Positions 9,345 through 21,016 of a DNA stretch of 64,000 nucleotides are shown one piece after another. The stretch lies in the NCBI GenBank assembly GCA_944472135.2, contig OX235270.1, forward strand, positions 116,203,842 to 116,267,841, in the 5' to 3' direction. A model generated the notes under the pieces. That model was not told the origin of the DNA and made no database searches. It saw only the letters and a list, made by a program, of their open reading frames with translations. The DNA comes from Trichobilharzia regenti (taxonomy: Eukaryota > Platyhelminthes > Trematoda > Strigeidida > Schistosomatidae). A program made the position numbers and the translations under genes. Each line of letters starts with the position of its first letter. Position 1 is the first letter of the stretch.

Positions 9345-10450
9345 CGAGCTGTAGTATCTGTCGTAGGATTTTCTATACTGAAACTGAAAATGCCTTACGA
9401 TTCCTTTTATCCTTACTTGTATGTGAACAGTCTGAAATGTTGACTTGTTTATGATACTGAAATTCACTAGCTGAAAAATAGACTGAATCTTTGTTTTAAC
9501 ATTCTAATTGTTCTTCGCATTGGACATCACTGTTTTGCTGGTATAATGATCTTTTTTTAAATTTGAAAGATGAAGACTATATGAAAAGTTCATTGTCTCT
9601 GAATTTCATACTTGTTGATTGAATTCTGGAAACATTGTCTGTCATATATTCAACTAATTTACAAAGTAAATTTAGTTGTGCTTAAGTCTAATTTTGAAAT
9701 ATATTCATTGGTAAGAATATCGGTAACTTCATTTTAACATGTTGCTATTTTCCATCTCTAAATTCAGTGATCGAACAAACATAAATTTGTTTGTTAGCGT
9801 GTAACTCCAAGATTATAGGCCCTACATTATACAGTTAGAAATACTTAGTAAGTTGTTCCGAATTTATTTTATTCTGTGTGCTCTTAATCATCAACATACA
9901 CCCTGGGTTCAGAATTTGTATAGTACAATGGTAACATGCACACAAAATAAATCTTTTCACATTTATGCTACAACAGGCATGCTAACGGAAGTGACACAGT
10001 TCACAACTTAACTAATCAAACGTGCAAAAGAGCATGAATTGTTTTTAAGATGAGAAATTATACCACTAAACGTACTAAGAAAACAGGACATCAGTTTTAC
10101 ATGCTAATAATAAACCAGTATGTTTAAATGTCAAAGTGGTAGACGATCTGTTGTGAAAGTGGACAGCTAAAATCTAAAAGAGAAGGTATAATATTGGAGA
10201 AATAGTAGAAAAAAAATATATATATATATATACCAGGAACCAGTATTTAAATATAATGAATCAAAATGAACTGAATAATTCTGAAATATGAATAAGGTTC
10301 AGTAGTAATATGAAAGATAATAAAGTAAATGGATAGATAGTAAATCAATAACAGAGATTAAATAAAACAGAAAATCATCAAGACAGTGAGCACATATAAG
10401 TTAGACCTTAATCAACAGATCACCACTATTTCTTTCCCACTTTGGCAGCT
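9345..10450. other. Anonymous AT-rich DNA
   Basis: No gene, SINE or LINE signature recognised. Contains a short (TA)n near 10217-10232. Confidence 0.45.
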
Positions 10451-10454
10451 TGCC

Positions 10455-10680
10455 ACTATTTTTTATTTATTTATTTATTTTTTTATTTACAGCTTATTTC
10501 CACACTGTATTTTTGGTACAAGTATGGAATTTTCAGCATGGATATCGGTAGCCCAAATTTTGCAGGCCGACCATTGATATCAAGTGTGCGCCGGCGTGGG
10601 CTCGAACCCCGGACCATGTGGATGGTCGGCGAGAATCCTAACCACTGTGCCACCGACGCTGATTACATTAGAAGCTGCCT
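10455..10680 (-). mobile_element. tRNA-derived SINE with (AAAT)n tail
   Basis: Minus-strand head has A box TGGCACAGTGG and B box GGTTCGAGCCC. It is followed by a body (CTGCAAAATTTGGGCTACC, then CATGCTGAAAATTCC) and a tail of repeated TAAA units (about 10461-10495 on the plus strand as ATTT). A second, older copy is at 16845-17015. The body differs from both the hammerhead SINE and the RTE-tailed SINE, so this is a third family. Confidence 0.75.
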
Positions 10681-10739
10681 GAGTCAATGGTGTGACCTGT
10701 ATAGAGATTTGCCTATAAAATGCTATGAAATGTGAGCTT

Positions 10740-11084
10740 GTACTTCTCGATAATAAGCTTTCGGCAAGGGCTTTCGTGGTAAATGTGGCTGAAAGTATAA
10801 ACGAGTAAATAACTGTTATACAAAGGGATCTACTATCGTCGCCACTGGGTGGCAGTTTAATGAGTGCTTTATTTCTGTTATGGTACTTTCAACCAATTTT
10901 TTATTTGTGAATTTGATATACTTTTCAGTTACCTTCGAAAGATATATAGTATCAATCAAGGTTTTAGCACTTTGTTTTTGATGAAATTAACTTTTAACTT
11001 AACTTCTTTTATGCGAAACGTGGAAAAGTTACCGAAGGGAAGCTATTGATCAAGTGGGCTCATGATAAAGCTAATGTAGGATTG
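10740..11084. other. Anonymous DNA between two SINEs
   Basis: Short open frames only; nothing recognised. Confidence 0.4.
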
Positions 11085-11575
11085 AACAGTTTTCCCAGGT
11101 TTTCCAATGGTTCTCTAACTAATGTCAGCTCATGATGAAATCCTGAAACCAATCAAATCCCTACAAACCAACACTTGAATACCAATGAGATGCTCACTGG
11201 CGACTGGCCCTATTCAGGTAGGTAGTTACCTGGGTTCCAGTGGGAAGTCGTGACCAGTAGGGTGCAGCTGGTCGGGTGTGGGGACAAATACTCGCTGAAG
11301 ACATTGGCTAGCGGTTGCGCTATATCGTGAATTGGCAGAAGTCAGAATTCATGGACCATTGGATCGGGTCCCAGTGGCTTAATGGTATACGAGCTCGCCT
11401 TGTAACCGGAAGGTCCTGGGTTCGAATGATGGCGGTGGGTGCGTACTGCTGAAGAGTCCCAAACTAGGCTGACGAAACAGCTGTTTGGTACTCCCAGGTT
11501 TTCCAATGGTTCTCTAACTGATGTCAGCTCATGGTGAAATCTTTCATGCAATCAAACAAAATCCCTACAAAAAAC
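11085..11575 (+). mobile_element. tRNA-derived hammerhead SINE, tandem (1.2 units, 399 bp period)
   Basis: The array starts within or just downstream of where the ribozyme would cut. A partial unit (tail CCCAGGTTTTCCAATGG at 11094, then linker) runs into a second unit with tRNA-like head, B box GGTTCGAA, ribozyme at 11443-11491, and the same CCCAGGTTTTCC again at 11493. The repeat distance is 399 bp, matching the 400 bp period at 5641-6225. Confidence 0.75.
11443..11491 (+). ncRNA. Hammerhead ribozyme copy with 3 nt insertion in stem II
   Basis: Core CTGAAGA and GAAA are intact and ACAGCTGT is kept. Stem II carries three extra bases (AGGCTGAC instead of AGGAC), and the downstream stem I strand is GGTAC rather than CAGTAC. 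The cleavage triplet is GTT. Predicted weak or inactive. Confidence 0.65.
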
Positions 11576-11589
11576 CAATACTTCAAATC

Positions 11590-13235
11590 AAATTTATGAA
11601 ATATGCGTTCAGTACATTTCGTATGGAATTTAAATCCGGATTCATAACCTTTATTGTGGAGACAATTTGATGGCAATTGTAAAAACATTGTCAAATGAAT
11701 GGTGTCTGAAGTATATCATAAAATATTTGTGACGAATTTATGTGTGACGTAAAAATCAATACAAATTAGTCAGTTAAGTCCTTTCTTCAGCGTGTCCGTA
11801 GTAATATTATTTACTAATGTTACGTACAGCATTACGTGAATATATCAGAAATACACGTGTGTTTAGAAATACTGTCACTGAACGTTTACTACACTAGACT
11901 TTGAAAATAGAAAGTGCCCTATGTATTCTGTGTCCCACCTAGACATTTGTCTACTATGAACATCTGTTCACTTTTTTAGATTACAAGCAAACTTAAGTTT
12001 AATTTAGTTTTTGTACTAGAGCATTTTCGTAATTTTTTAGACTTTGCTTAATTTTAAAAAAAAAAGATTAATTCTGTGTAAGGATGCATTAACACCCGAA
12101 TATTCTAGTGTTTCAACTAAGAACTAAGTCGAGCACTGGTCATTTTGAGTCAACCTTTGTTTTAACCTCGACAAGATATTTAGCTGACAAAAGAATAGAT
12201 TGCATGCAAACTAACATTTTACATAATTTTCACGGTACACCTGCGGTCTAATACTTATTCACAGGTACCCAGATTGAGTGAGAGGAGCTGGTCTTCTCAA
12301 ACACTATATCTAAAACTAAGAGAAAATGTCATATGCATGTTGAATTACCCTTGCCTTGTTAGGAAGTGCTAATGATACCGTATACGGGTAATTAGGGTTC
12401 AATCAGAATAGGTATACTGTTAGTGAGCTCTATTTCAGAAGGGCGAAACGATCTTCCTGTGTTTAAATTACCATGACCTGGTTGATGCGAATGGTTTTCA
12501 ACTAGTAATATTAATCATTAGTGTTTACCATTACGTGACCTATTTACATCCTGAGTAGTGGCAGTACATTAATATGTCGGACTCGACAGTTCTTATGTAT
12601 ATTCAAGGAATTTTAGTGGTTTTCAACAGGAAATAAAAGCAAACTAGCTGGCAACGTTTTTTAAAGAAAAACTGCAGGAAATCGTATACAGGTATTCAAA
12701 AAGCTAGAAGGCACCTTTATGTATATTGAATTACTTGAAAGCTAACTTGTTTTTACAATCTAACATTCAAAACAGGCCCGAATTTTATCCGAAAGGATAA
12801 ATACTAAATAAGACAGCGATGTAATTTTAAAATATGTAAAATAATGCAATATATCAGCCATATAACACTTCAAATTAAAATCTGGGCTGAGACTTACTAA
12901 ATCTTATACCATTTTCTGCAAAAGAAATAAATTACCGATAACTTAGGTAAAGTAATTTTTGTTATATGTAATTCATATTACAGGGTACGTGCGTTAAATA
13001 AGATACAACTGATTTGTAAGCTTATGGGAGTGTTTTTACCCACATTTCGCAACTGGGAAAACATTGAGTTGTCGGCAAATTGTTATCAGGTTCAAACCAA
13101 AAACTATGTATATCAATACCATAAGATAACTAGGCTACATACGAACAAAGCTTACATTCAGTACTGAACATAAACGGAGTGCTTGGATTATTCGGATTCA
13201 CCAAAGCAAAATTTCAGGTAGAAGACAGTAAAGTA
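11590..13235. other. Anonymous AT-rich DNA
   Basis: About 1.6 kb with no supported gene or element. Only short non-conserved frames are present. Confidence 0.45.
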
Positions 13236-13954
13236 CTTTGATTGGACACTAGTAACTAGTGCGACGTGTCTAGTCCTTTCTTTGGTGCAGATTGAATTCT
13301 ATCAGTCAGGTTTGCAGTCTGCACCAAAGAAAGGACTAGACACATCGCACTAGTTACTACTGTGCCTGCGTTCTATTTCCCATGTGAAGTGGCATAATAA
13401 GGTGAGCAACATGGAGGTTAGGCGCAGAGTTCTAGGTAAACAGGGGAAATCAATCGACGAAGTCGTGAAGCTACAAAGACTGAGATGGTTAGGACATGTG
13501 TTACGTATGCCAAGCCATCGCCTCCCTCGACAATGGGCAGTGTTAGCGGATATAGGGTCCGACTGGAAAAAAGCTAGCGGCGGTCAAACAAAAACATGGC
13601 ATCAGTCAATGAAATCCACAACAGTTGGTCTAAGCCACGTAGAAAGGTGTAGACTTCCAGGCTGGGGTCCTCGGGACGGTAAAAATCTATGGTTGGAAAC
13701 AATTGGTGACATGGCTCAAAATCGTTCTCAGTGGCGCAGATGCATCCACTCCCTGTGACTTATGATCTTCAATGAAATTGTTTTGTATTTCTTTATTACT
13801 CCTTTGTCTCACACCTCTGCTCACTGTTTCTATTATGCTTTTCTTGTACTTTCTTCTCTTGCTTCGCGTGCTACACGGAATGTGGCGACTTGAACTTCCG
13901 CACATTTGTGCAAAGTTCTATGTCGAAAACAGACAGACTACTGTCCAATCAAAG
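13236..13954 (+). mobile_element. LINE (family B) 3' fragment bounded by 13 bp inverted repeats
   Basis: Starts with CTTTGATTGGACA (13236-13248) and ends with its exact reverse complement (13942-13954). Inside the left end is a 42 bp hairpin (13250-13291 with 13318-13359, one mismatch). The coding part is the C-terminal tail of a LINE reverse transcriptase protein, followed by a 3' region (GTGCTACACGGAATGTGGCG) shared with copies at 55150-56470 and 57480-58262. Inverted rather than direct flanks are unusual for a LINE and may reflect twin-priming or a foldback capture. Confidence 0.65.
13384..13758 (+). pseudogene. LINE family B ORF2 C-terminus, 5'-truncated
   Basis: The 125-codon open segment contains [35 protein letters not shown] and [20 protein letters not shown]. 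These motifs are shared with the other family B copies in the window. In LINE proteins this lies downstream of the RT domain. The RT and endonuclease domains are absent, so the product could not support retrotransposition. Confidence 0.7.
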
Positions 13955-13984
13955 AATCCACTATAGTCCTCCAGGAGGTCAGTT

Positions 13985-14190
13985 GCGAGTCCGAATAGCT
14001 CAGTGGTAACGTCTCTGACTGCAGCACTGGGTGACGCAGGTTCGAATCTCAGAAGGGACATGAGTCCCTTCTAGGTTGCAGATAAGCCTTGCTGACTGGT
14101 GAGTGCCAACTAGCAAGAAATCTAGGTCCAAGGATTTCTGCCGACTGCCTTCAACCATCTAATATCATCAAGGCAGTAAAGTATTTTAGT
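13985..14190 (+). mobile_element. tRNA-derived SINE (fourth family)
   Basis: The head contains A box TAGCTCAGTGG and B box GGTTCGAATCTC and resembles a tRNA from GTCCGAATAG to AGAAGGGAC. It continues into a non-tRNA body (CTTGCTGACTGGTGAGTGCC, CCAAGGATTTCTGCCGACTG). I treat it as a SINE and not a tRNA gene because the stems are imperfect. Confidence 0.55.
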
Positions 14191-14194
14191 TAAT

Positions 14195-16180
14195 ACTTGC
14201 CACAATTTTAAGGAAATAATAATTTCCACAAATTTTGTTCAAATACTGGATCTATGCATCTTGAGCAAGGAATAACAATAAATCATCTCGAAGATTTTAC
14301 ACTGGAACCATCAGACTCTCAGTTATAGAAAATAATCAACAACTATGTTGTCAACAATAAGAAGAAAGTTGTGCAGAAGGAGAGTGCACAAAACAAAAAC
14401 TGTGCACAAACCTAAATGGCAAATAAGTGCTTTGTGTACTTCACCTAAGCTAAGGTGCTCTTTTGCTGTAGTTTAGGATTTGGCAGAAGTAACCGCCAGC
14501 CCTTCTTAAGAACGTCAGTCCTAGAACTACTGGCAGACATCGTAGGAAAAGATGCAACCATTCACCGATTCGTTTTCATTAGTTCGCAAAATGCTGTTTG
14601 TTCGCAGTTAAAGCCATACTGAAACCTATCGATTTCTAGTAAATTCTTCAGCTGAAATTTGCTAAAGACAGACGTTTATCTTAAAGAATTTTTCATTCAA
14701 TAGGTAGAAAATAATAACTTTAAAAGATTAAAAAACAAAAACACTAATAAATGTCATGAAGTAACAAAGATAAATAATGTTGACGCTTAGACATTACGTG
14801 ACAAGGAAATATTGTTGAAAAAGGAATACGAATTGACTTGTATTCGCTGTCTGCTAAAAACCTTATGAAGATACATATTACATTTACATCAGAGGAAGAC
14901 AAATGTTGTATACTTGACTAAATGAAAAGACGGCAAAACCTTTTTGACAGCCATACCACTACCACGTTATTCAGAAGTATTTCTAATTACTGAGTAAGGA
15001 ACAAAACATAAAACAGTTCCTTTTATACGCCAAACTCTCCAAACTGTGAATTTCATTGCCTTTTTTCGATGCCAACTTAAACACCATCTCCACTGCTACT
15101 TCAGCACTGTCATTTCAATCAGTGATTATGTAGGCTCTTGGCGATTACTCTTCGTTGAACGTTTGAAAGTTTAATAGCTCTGGGTCTTCGAGAACTTCGT
15201 CGGTTGGCTATACAATTGTCAGCATGCATTGTTTTTGCCCCCTAAAATAGATGACAATAACCGAGTTTCCGATAGATCTTTTACTGATTTTATTCAGCTA
15301 TTGGGAAAATCGATCAGTCACCTATACGTACAGTTACTCATAGGAATATCTCACTCTTAATTCGTGATCCCATAGTCCAGTCAATACATGTCGGGAAAAG
15401 CCTTAAATAAATGTTCACATCTATTCCACCACAAGCTCAGTGGTACCATATTCAACAAATTAAGGATAAAACAGTCTTAAATAGAAATATATATTCAGGA
15501 AACATTAAAGTTAAAAATGAATTTAAATTACCTGAGAAATATCTAAACATAAAGAATTAGTTATACGGTATAATGGTTCTGATTCACAGTAGTGAGACAA
15601 ATGACTTAAGTAAAGTTCCTGAGGTTATTTTATCAAAACGGAAACCACGGTCAGAAGACTGGATCTTATTACATTAAAGTGTCGTTGGTATTATCAATAA
15701 ATATTGCTTACATTTATAAAAAGGTAATCCTATAACTCTGTGAAGTTAATCTTAGATAAGGAAATGCAGTCTTATAGGAAAAAAATATTAAAATATATCG
15801 TATAAGTAGATAGAGTGAAGTATGTATATTACAAATGCATCTTATGCATGTATAGCAAGCAGACTGAGAAAGTTCCTGTATAAGCAGTCTGTTACCGTGT
15901 AATTTAAAACACATTTCCACAGGATACATAAGAATAAATTAGTATAGGATGGGAAAAAAAATATCCAGGAAAATAGGGAACAAATTATTCCAAAGCTTTC
16001 AGAAGGGATTTCAGATTTGAAGTTCTTCTTTGATACAGATTTTTCTTGAGTTTACTCTTGTATAACTCCTAGTGGAATGCGAATTACTGGATCGTTTGCC
16101 ATAACATTTCATGATATAAGACGCCGGAAGACAAACAATAAAATCGCTTACTTTATATAGGCTTCTTTTGGTTGACAGCG
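14195..16180. other. Anonymous AT-rich DNA
   Basis: Nearly 2 kb with no supported gene or repeat. Only short non-conserved frames are present. Confidence 0.45.
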
Positions 16181-16205
16181 GTTATCAAAGTGTATCTGCA
16201 TTACT

Positions 16206-16441
16206 GAAGAAATATATATTCACCATGGGATAAGGTCCTACACCAATCACTGTCGTAATTAGAGGCATTAACTCTAATTCTAAGAGATTAAAACTGAAAT
16301 CCTGTAGAACTGATTGACGTACATCAAATGTCTGGCAAAGGTATTGGCTGATATCTCCGTTTAATGTAAACTGTTGATTAAAAGCTGCTGGCTGGGTGTG
16401 CAGCGTGACCGGAAAGCTAACATTATCACTAGACACATACA
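16206..16441 (-). CDS. Candidate exon of unknown protein
   Basis: One minus-strand frame is open for about 79 codons with balanced composition. It includes VSFPVTLHTQPAAFNQQFTL, ISQYLCQTFDVRQSVLQDFS and LITTVIGVGPYPMV. A possible acceptor (GATGAGCAG) lies at its 5' end and a possible donor (GTAATGC) at its 3' end; neither is strong. I do not recognise the protein and no adjoining exon was found. It could be a chance frame. Confidence 0.25.
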
Positions 16442-16844
16442 CTGCTCATCCTTCTAAAACCAATTTATCTACAGTATCTGTGATGTCAGTTAGCACTACA
16501 AGTCACCAGCGAACTATTCAATTCAAGCAAGTAGATGCAAATATACCAATTTGTGACATCAAACAAGAACAGGGATATAAATGTAAATCTCTATGATTCT
16601 AAAAGTTTTTATCAGGGTTTGCAAAAATAATAATACATTATTTTGCTTTAATTAACTTCTAATCACTGACTTTATAATAAGTTAACTTTGTTTTAGCAGT
16701 ATTTAATGGAGACCTTCGTGATGGTTATGGTTTAATGAGTAGGTATTGTTCAAGTGTGGGATATAGAGAAAGTAATGATCAATGTGTGCAATGAAATCCA
16801 GTAGGCAAGTGATTTCAAACTTCAAGCTTCTATTGTTTTTTGAT

Positions 16845-17015
16845 TATATCTCGATTCCACACCGTATTTTCGGTACAAGCATGAAATTTTCAGCATGTGA
16901 TATAGGTAGCCCAAATTTTGCAGGCCAGGTGTGCGTCGGCAAGGGGATCGAACCCTGAACCATGTGGATGTTCGGCGAAAGTCCTAACCGCTTTGATGCC
17001 GACGCACAGTAAAAA
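16845..17015 (-). mobile_element. tRNA-derived SINE, same family as 10455-10680, degenerate
   Basis: Shares the body words AAAATTTGGGCTACC, CATGCTGAAAATTTC and the B-box region (GGTTCGATCCCC) with the copy at 10455-10680. The A box is damaged (GGCATCAAAGCGG). Confidence 0.65.
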
Positions 17016-18020
17016 CACTGCCTGGTAAAAATGCACCAAACAAGCTCAACTACACACAATTATTTAGGCTGAGATAAGAGCATTTTTGCCTTCTTTCATA
17101 TCTAAATTTGCACACAGAAGCTGTGTTCTATCCAGCTGAATTCATGATACTTTATGCAGTAGTGTAGCACCTTAATAAAGAACTCTGAAATCACTTCCTG
17201 TCTCATTTTTTCCTTATAAATAACATATTCCGGAAATATTCCTTGGTTGTTACAATGGTTTAATGAAAGAGAAGCTTGAAAATGATAAATCTGTTTGTTC
17301 AGATTACTGCATATTCTTCAATTGAATGATCTTTTACAGGGAATTTGTTTCCTAGTATTGCTGCATACATGTTTCTACAAGCTTCTTTCGAATGAATTGT
17401 CTATTTCGGAAATACACCACTGTTTTCTCTGAAGCCAAAACCAATCATTTAATTCTTCGAAAACACCCTGACTCGCATATGGACAGGAGTCAGAAAAAAC
17501 TTTTGATTATTTGACTCGTGGGAATTAGTTATTTCTTGTACAGAAGTTAGGGACGATTATAAAGGCCATATCATGGGTTGACAAAGACGTATCGTAAGTT
17601 CATATTTCCCTAAGGTGACTATTTAACTCATGCGTTTAGCATTATTAATAATGAAATATTAAAACAATTAGTTCCTTTGATAAATTTGAATAAGGCATTT
17701 AGAAGACAAATTTCACGAGATGATATCAATTCGTTGTTCCTTTACAACCGCTTTACAAATAACACGGTCAACAATGATAAAATAAAGATCATGACAATTA
17801 CTCAGTTATATAAAAAACAAAAGTACATACTAGTGACTAATCATATTTAAATAGGTCAACCAGTCCATGGTAGGCGAAGGCTGAAGTCTCTTGTTTTTGT
17901 ACACACAGTTTAGGATGTATGTGATTGATCCAAAAGGCTTCCATCACCTTCAATAACCTTAAATTAGAGTTATGTGAAATAATTGTGAAACAGTCATTAA
18001 TACTGATTTTGTGACCTGAC
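17016..18020. other. Anonymous AT-rich DNA
   Basis: No gene or recognised element. Near 17700-17770 a segment (AATTTCACGAGATGATATC, then ACAACCGCTTTACAA) recurs in inverted orientation near 20820-20880, so part of this is a dispersed repeat. Confidence 0.4.
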
Positions 18021-18029
18021 ATTATTGTG

Positions 18030-18245
18030 TTTTTACGAATTGATATCAGCTAAAGAATCACTGAAAACCAGGGAGTACTGGACAGCTGCTGTTTCATCCT
18101 AGTTTGGGAATCATCGGCAGTACGCCCCCCACTGGGAATCGAACCTGGAATCTTCCGGTTACAAGGCAAGCTCGTATACTACTCAGCCACCGGGACCCGA
18201 GTGAATGGCTCATGAATTCTAACTTCTACCGATTCGTGATTTTGC
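18030..18245 (-). mobile_element. tRNA-derived hammerhead SINE, divergent subfamily
   Basis: Minus strand: linker (CACGAATCGGTAGAAGTTAG), tRNA-like head with GGGTCCCGGTGGCTGAGTAG and B box GGTTCGATTCCC, the ribozyme at 18075-18123, then the tail. It shares the CCGATGA core change with 9178-9335. Confidence 0.75.
18075..18123 (-). ncRNA. Degenerate hammerhead ribozyme
   Basis: Stem I GTACTG/CAGTAC is perfect, GAAA and GTC are present and stem III is extended (ACAGCAGCTGT). The core reads CCGATGA (U4 to C) and stem II TTCC/GGAT has a mismatch beside the core. Predicted inactive unless U4C is compensated. Confidence 0.65.
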
Positions 18246-18339
18246 GCGACCCCAACCATTAATAAGTGTTTTACAATGGATGATGCTGGATTTCTATTCA
18301 GAATAATTGAATTGGGATTTTGTATGTTTTAGTAACCAT

Positions 18340-20501
18340 TTTGGAACATGTTCTTTTCGACGACATTGGAAGGTTCTATTGGTCCTATCTATGTAGGTGT
18401 CACCGCAGCTGCAGGTGAACTTGTAGATACAGTTAGAAGTAGATTCCACAGAATTTCTTGCTTAAATCGTAGGTACAAGGATCGAAAATGTTCGGTATGT
18501 GAGAAAAAGAGATGCGGCTTAGAATGTGCGTTTGATGCCAGACTGAAGTCTTTGAGCTGTCTACTGCATAATCTGGTCACCCTTGAATGGTAGATTTATA
18601 AAGATAGCTTTCTTTGGTACGGAAGCTGCCTTTTTGAGATGTGGTCTTTCCTTACTGTGACAAGCGATAAAGTTTCCTGGATAACCATTAGCTAACAAAA
18701 CTGAATGTATATACCGAAGCTCATCCATCAATGCGTCACTTTTGGATATTTTTCAGGCCCTTGAGAACAAACATTTCACTAGGGATCGTTTATACTGGAC
18801 AGGAACAAAACTGGTGAAATGAATATATTGTCCACTCCATATCTGTTTACGAAAAATAGATCACTGAATCGTTCCATCATCTCTCATAGTTATTGTAATA
18901 TCCAGGATATCGAGCTTGTTATTCGCTGCGAGTTCGGAAGTCACTCGGATATTTAGATGATTATGATTAAATAGAGTAATAAGGTTTTCAATAGATTTAC
19001 TGTTATTACCAATAATAAGTGTATCGTCTACATAACTTTTATATAGCATAAATTCTCCAAGCATACCTTGCATTTGTTTCTACAGTTTCGACATGAATAT
19101 ATCTGCTATCAGGGGCCCCAGAGGGCTTCCCATCGCAACACCATCGATTTGTTTGTATGCCTTTTCTTGGAAGGTGAATCTAATATTTTCTGTAAATATT
19201 AAGATGATGTCTCTGATGTAAGTGATAGAAATAGGTAAGTTTATCTCATTGGTTGTGATGTAATCGCAAATGAAATCAACAGTTTCATGAAGAGGAACAT
19301 TGGTGAATAAAGATTCTATGTTGATTGAGCATATAACCTTTTCCTTAATGTTCAAGGTGTCTAGCATATCTGTCAGACCAAATGAACATTTTGCAGAATG
19401 ATTTGATAACGAGTCTCTTACAGGCGTAAGGACCTCTGTAGTCCATTTTGCGATTTTATGGTATGGAGAATTCGACATATCTAAGATAGGTCTCAGTGGG
19501 TTTCCAGTTTTGTGGATCTTTGGAAGGCCATACAGCCGGGTAGTATGTTACCCAGTGGCTTTGAATTGTTTATAAAGTTTCTTGTCATTTATAAAATCTA
19601 TACCTCTTGTAATCTATATTCACACCTCCTAACTAACATTTAAAATTGAAAATTTTGATTTCAATTTGTTTCCATGCTCATTTTGTTTACACCTGTAATT
19701 CGTTCTATCCCTGCGTTTCTAAGCCTCTTGTAAATCATATCAATTTGAAAACAATTATCACCTTCTATTTGACTTAAAATTACTTCTCCAGTTATCAAAT
19801 ATTAATTTTTGCATACGTTGTAACTATTTTCTAATCCTATGAAATCTTGTCTCTAAGCCCCTTATAATCTGTATTCGTACCTTCAAACTTTCATATCAAG
19901 TTGAAAATTATTATCACCTTCGTTACTGTGTAGAATTAAACAAACAATAATTGTATCCATGTAAAATAATCTATATAAATGCGATTGTACAGCTTTTGAG
20001 AATGAAATCACCGAAAAGATCGTCATCTTTACTGAACTTCGTGTTCTCTTCTTTCTAATTTATAAAATCATTCATCAGTAAAATCTGAAGCTGGTGATTG
20101 ATCTGCTCTTTCACAGGCAGCATATTACCAGTAGCACTGTCCACCAGAAATTTGGACTGATCTTTGAGGATATCATTCATTTTGTTTTGATAGTCCGACT
20201 TATTCATGATATTAACGTCTTCTCTTTTATCAGGTTTAAGGATAATAAGATTATATTTTTTGATTAATTCTTTAAGTACGGCGTGTTCTTTTGATAAACC
20301 ATTTTTCTGGTGTATTCTGGCATTTAGAAATTGGTGAGAAATGTCTACCAGTTTAACATTAAACCAGTTGAGATTGTCTTCACTAGAAGGAGTTAAATCA
20401 GAGATTTGATTATCGAGGTTTCCATACTGTGACTGGACTTCCATTTCGTTTATTTTCATAGGGATAGTTTTGTATTCCAATCCATACGATGATGCTTCCA
20501 A
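18340..20501 (-). pseudogene. Penelope-like RT/GIY-YIG pseudogene
   Basis: Open blocks are 20501-20055 (N-terminal region, 148 codons), 19478-19080 (RT core) and 19073-18861 (from YKSYVDD onward). A stop codon separates the GVAMGSP block from the YVDD block. In the nuclease part the glycine expected after YI is replaced (TYIDRT rather than YIGRT/YIGQT). The N-terminal block ends exactly where the nested element entered. Confidence 0.8.
19599..20057 (+). mobile_element. Nested insertion in Penelope-like element 2, 12 bp target duplication
   Basis: The 459 bp segment is bounded by the direct repeat ATTTATAAAATC (19587-19598 and 20058-20069), and removing it rejoins the host reading frame (NDFIN region). 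It contains three diverged tandem units of roughly 115-130 bp (CTCTTGTAATCTATATTC at 19612, relatives near 19729 and 19857). It ends with GCGATTGTACAGCT, CGAAAAGA and GTTCTCTTCTTTCT, a terminal motif shared with the element at 6249-7185. No protein is encoded. Probably a truncated or non-autonomous Penelope-like tail. Confidence 0.7.
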
Positions 20502-20520
20502 CTATAGTTAGGATAGAGTG

Positions 20521-20930
20521 CAGGAAGATAAATTAATTATATGTTTGTGGTTATCTTGAGGAAATTCCAAAGTATGATTCGTGTCTTTCAAAGATTTCGT
20601 TAATTTTTGTTCCGTGGAGCCTATGGTCTTTTTTACCATATCATTGCAAAATACAGTGAATTTAATTCGACATACTAAAGATGAATCATCTATAACGGGA
20701 ATTAGTCGATGAATTTCGAAAGCTTGCCATTGATTTCATCATTAGTATGTACTTTTGTTATTTATATAACTGAATAATTGTCATCAACTTTATTTTATTT
20801 TGGTTAACAATGTTAGTTGTAAAGCGGTTGTAAAGAAACTGCCAAACGATATCATCTCGTGAAATTTGTCTTCTAAATGCCTTAATCAGAAAATGAAATA
20901 GTTACAAAGCATTGTTAGCATCTGTAAAAA
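20521..20930. other. Anonymous DNA with a dispersed segment
   Basis: No gene. The part near 20820-20880 is an inverted relative of 17700-17770 (CGGTTGTAAAG, GATATCATCTCGTGAAATTT). Confidence 0.4.
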
Positions 20931-20964
20931 ATTGCATTTGCAAAATCTCAGCGAGATTGAAATG

Positions 20965-21016
20965 AATAATTCCAACGTTTCGTTCGCCAATCTGGTCCGA
21001 ACTTCTTCAGGGAAAT
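20965..21016 (-). ncRNA. Hammerhead-like motif in left arm
   Basis: Minus strand: CTGAAGA, one extra A, stem II GTTCG/CGAAC, GAAA, palindromic ACGT, GTT triplet, then GGAATT pairing imperfectly with upstream AATTTCC. The extra base after A9 departs from the strict core. Minimal hammerheads of this kind are known in Penelope-like elements. Confidence 0.5.

Larger units (their letters stand above)
18330..20520 (-). mobile_element. Penelope-like retroelement 2 with nested insertion
   Basis: Minus-strand order is an N-terminal region (20501-20055), RT fingers and palm with YGLPKIHKTGNPLRPIL, SLFTNVPLHETVDF and GVAMGSPLGPLIADIF (about 19570-19080), and the catalytic YVDDTLII (about 19030). A thumb segment with GYPGNFIACHSKERP follows, then a GIY-YIG-like end with CIYKFTCSCGDTYIDRTNRT (about 18420-18360). 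This is the full domain order of Penelope-like elements. It is inactivated by stops, by frameshifts and by the insertion at 19599-20057. Confidence 0.88.
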
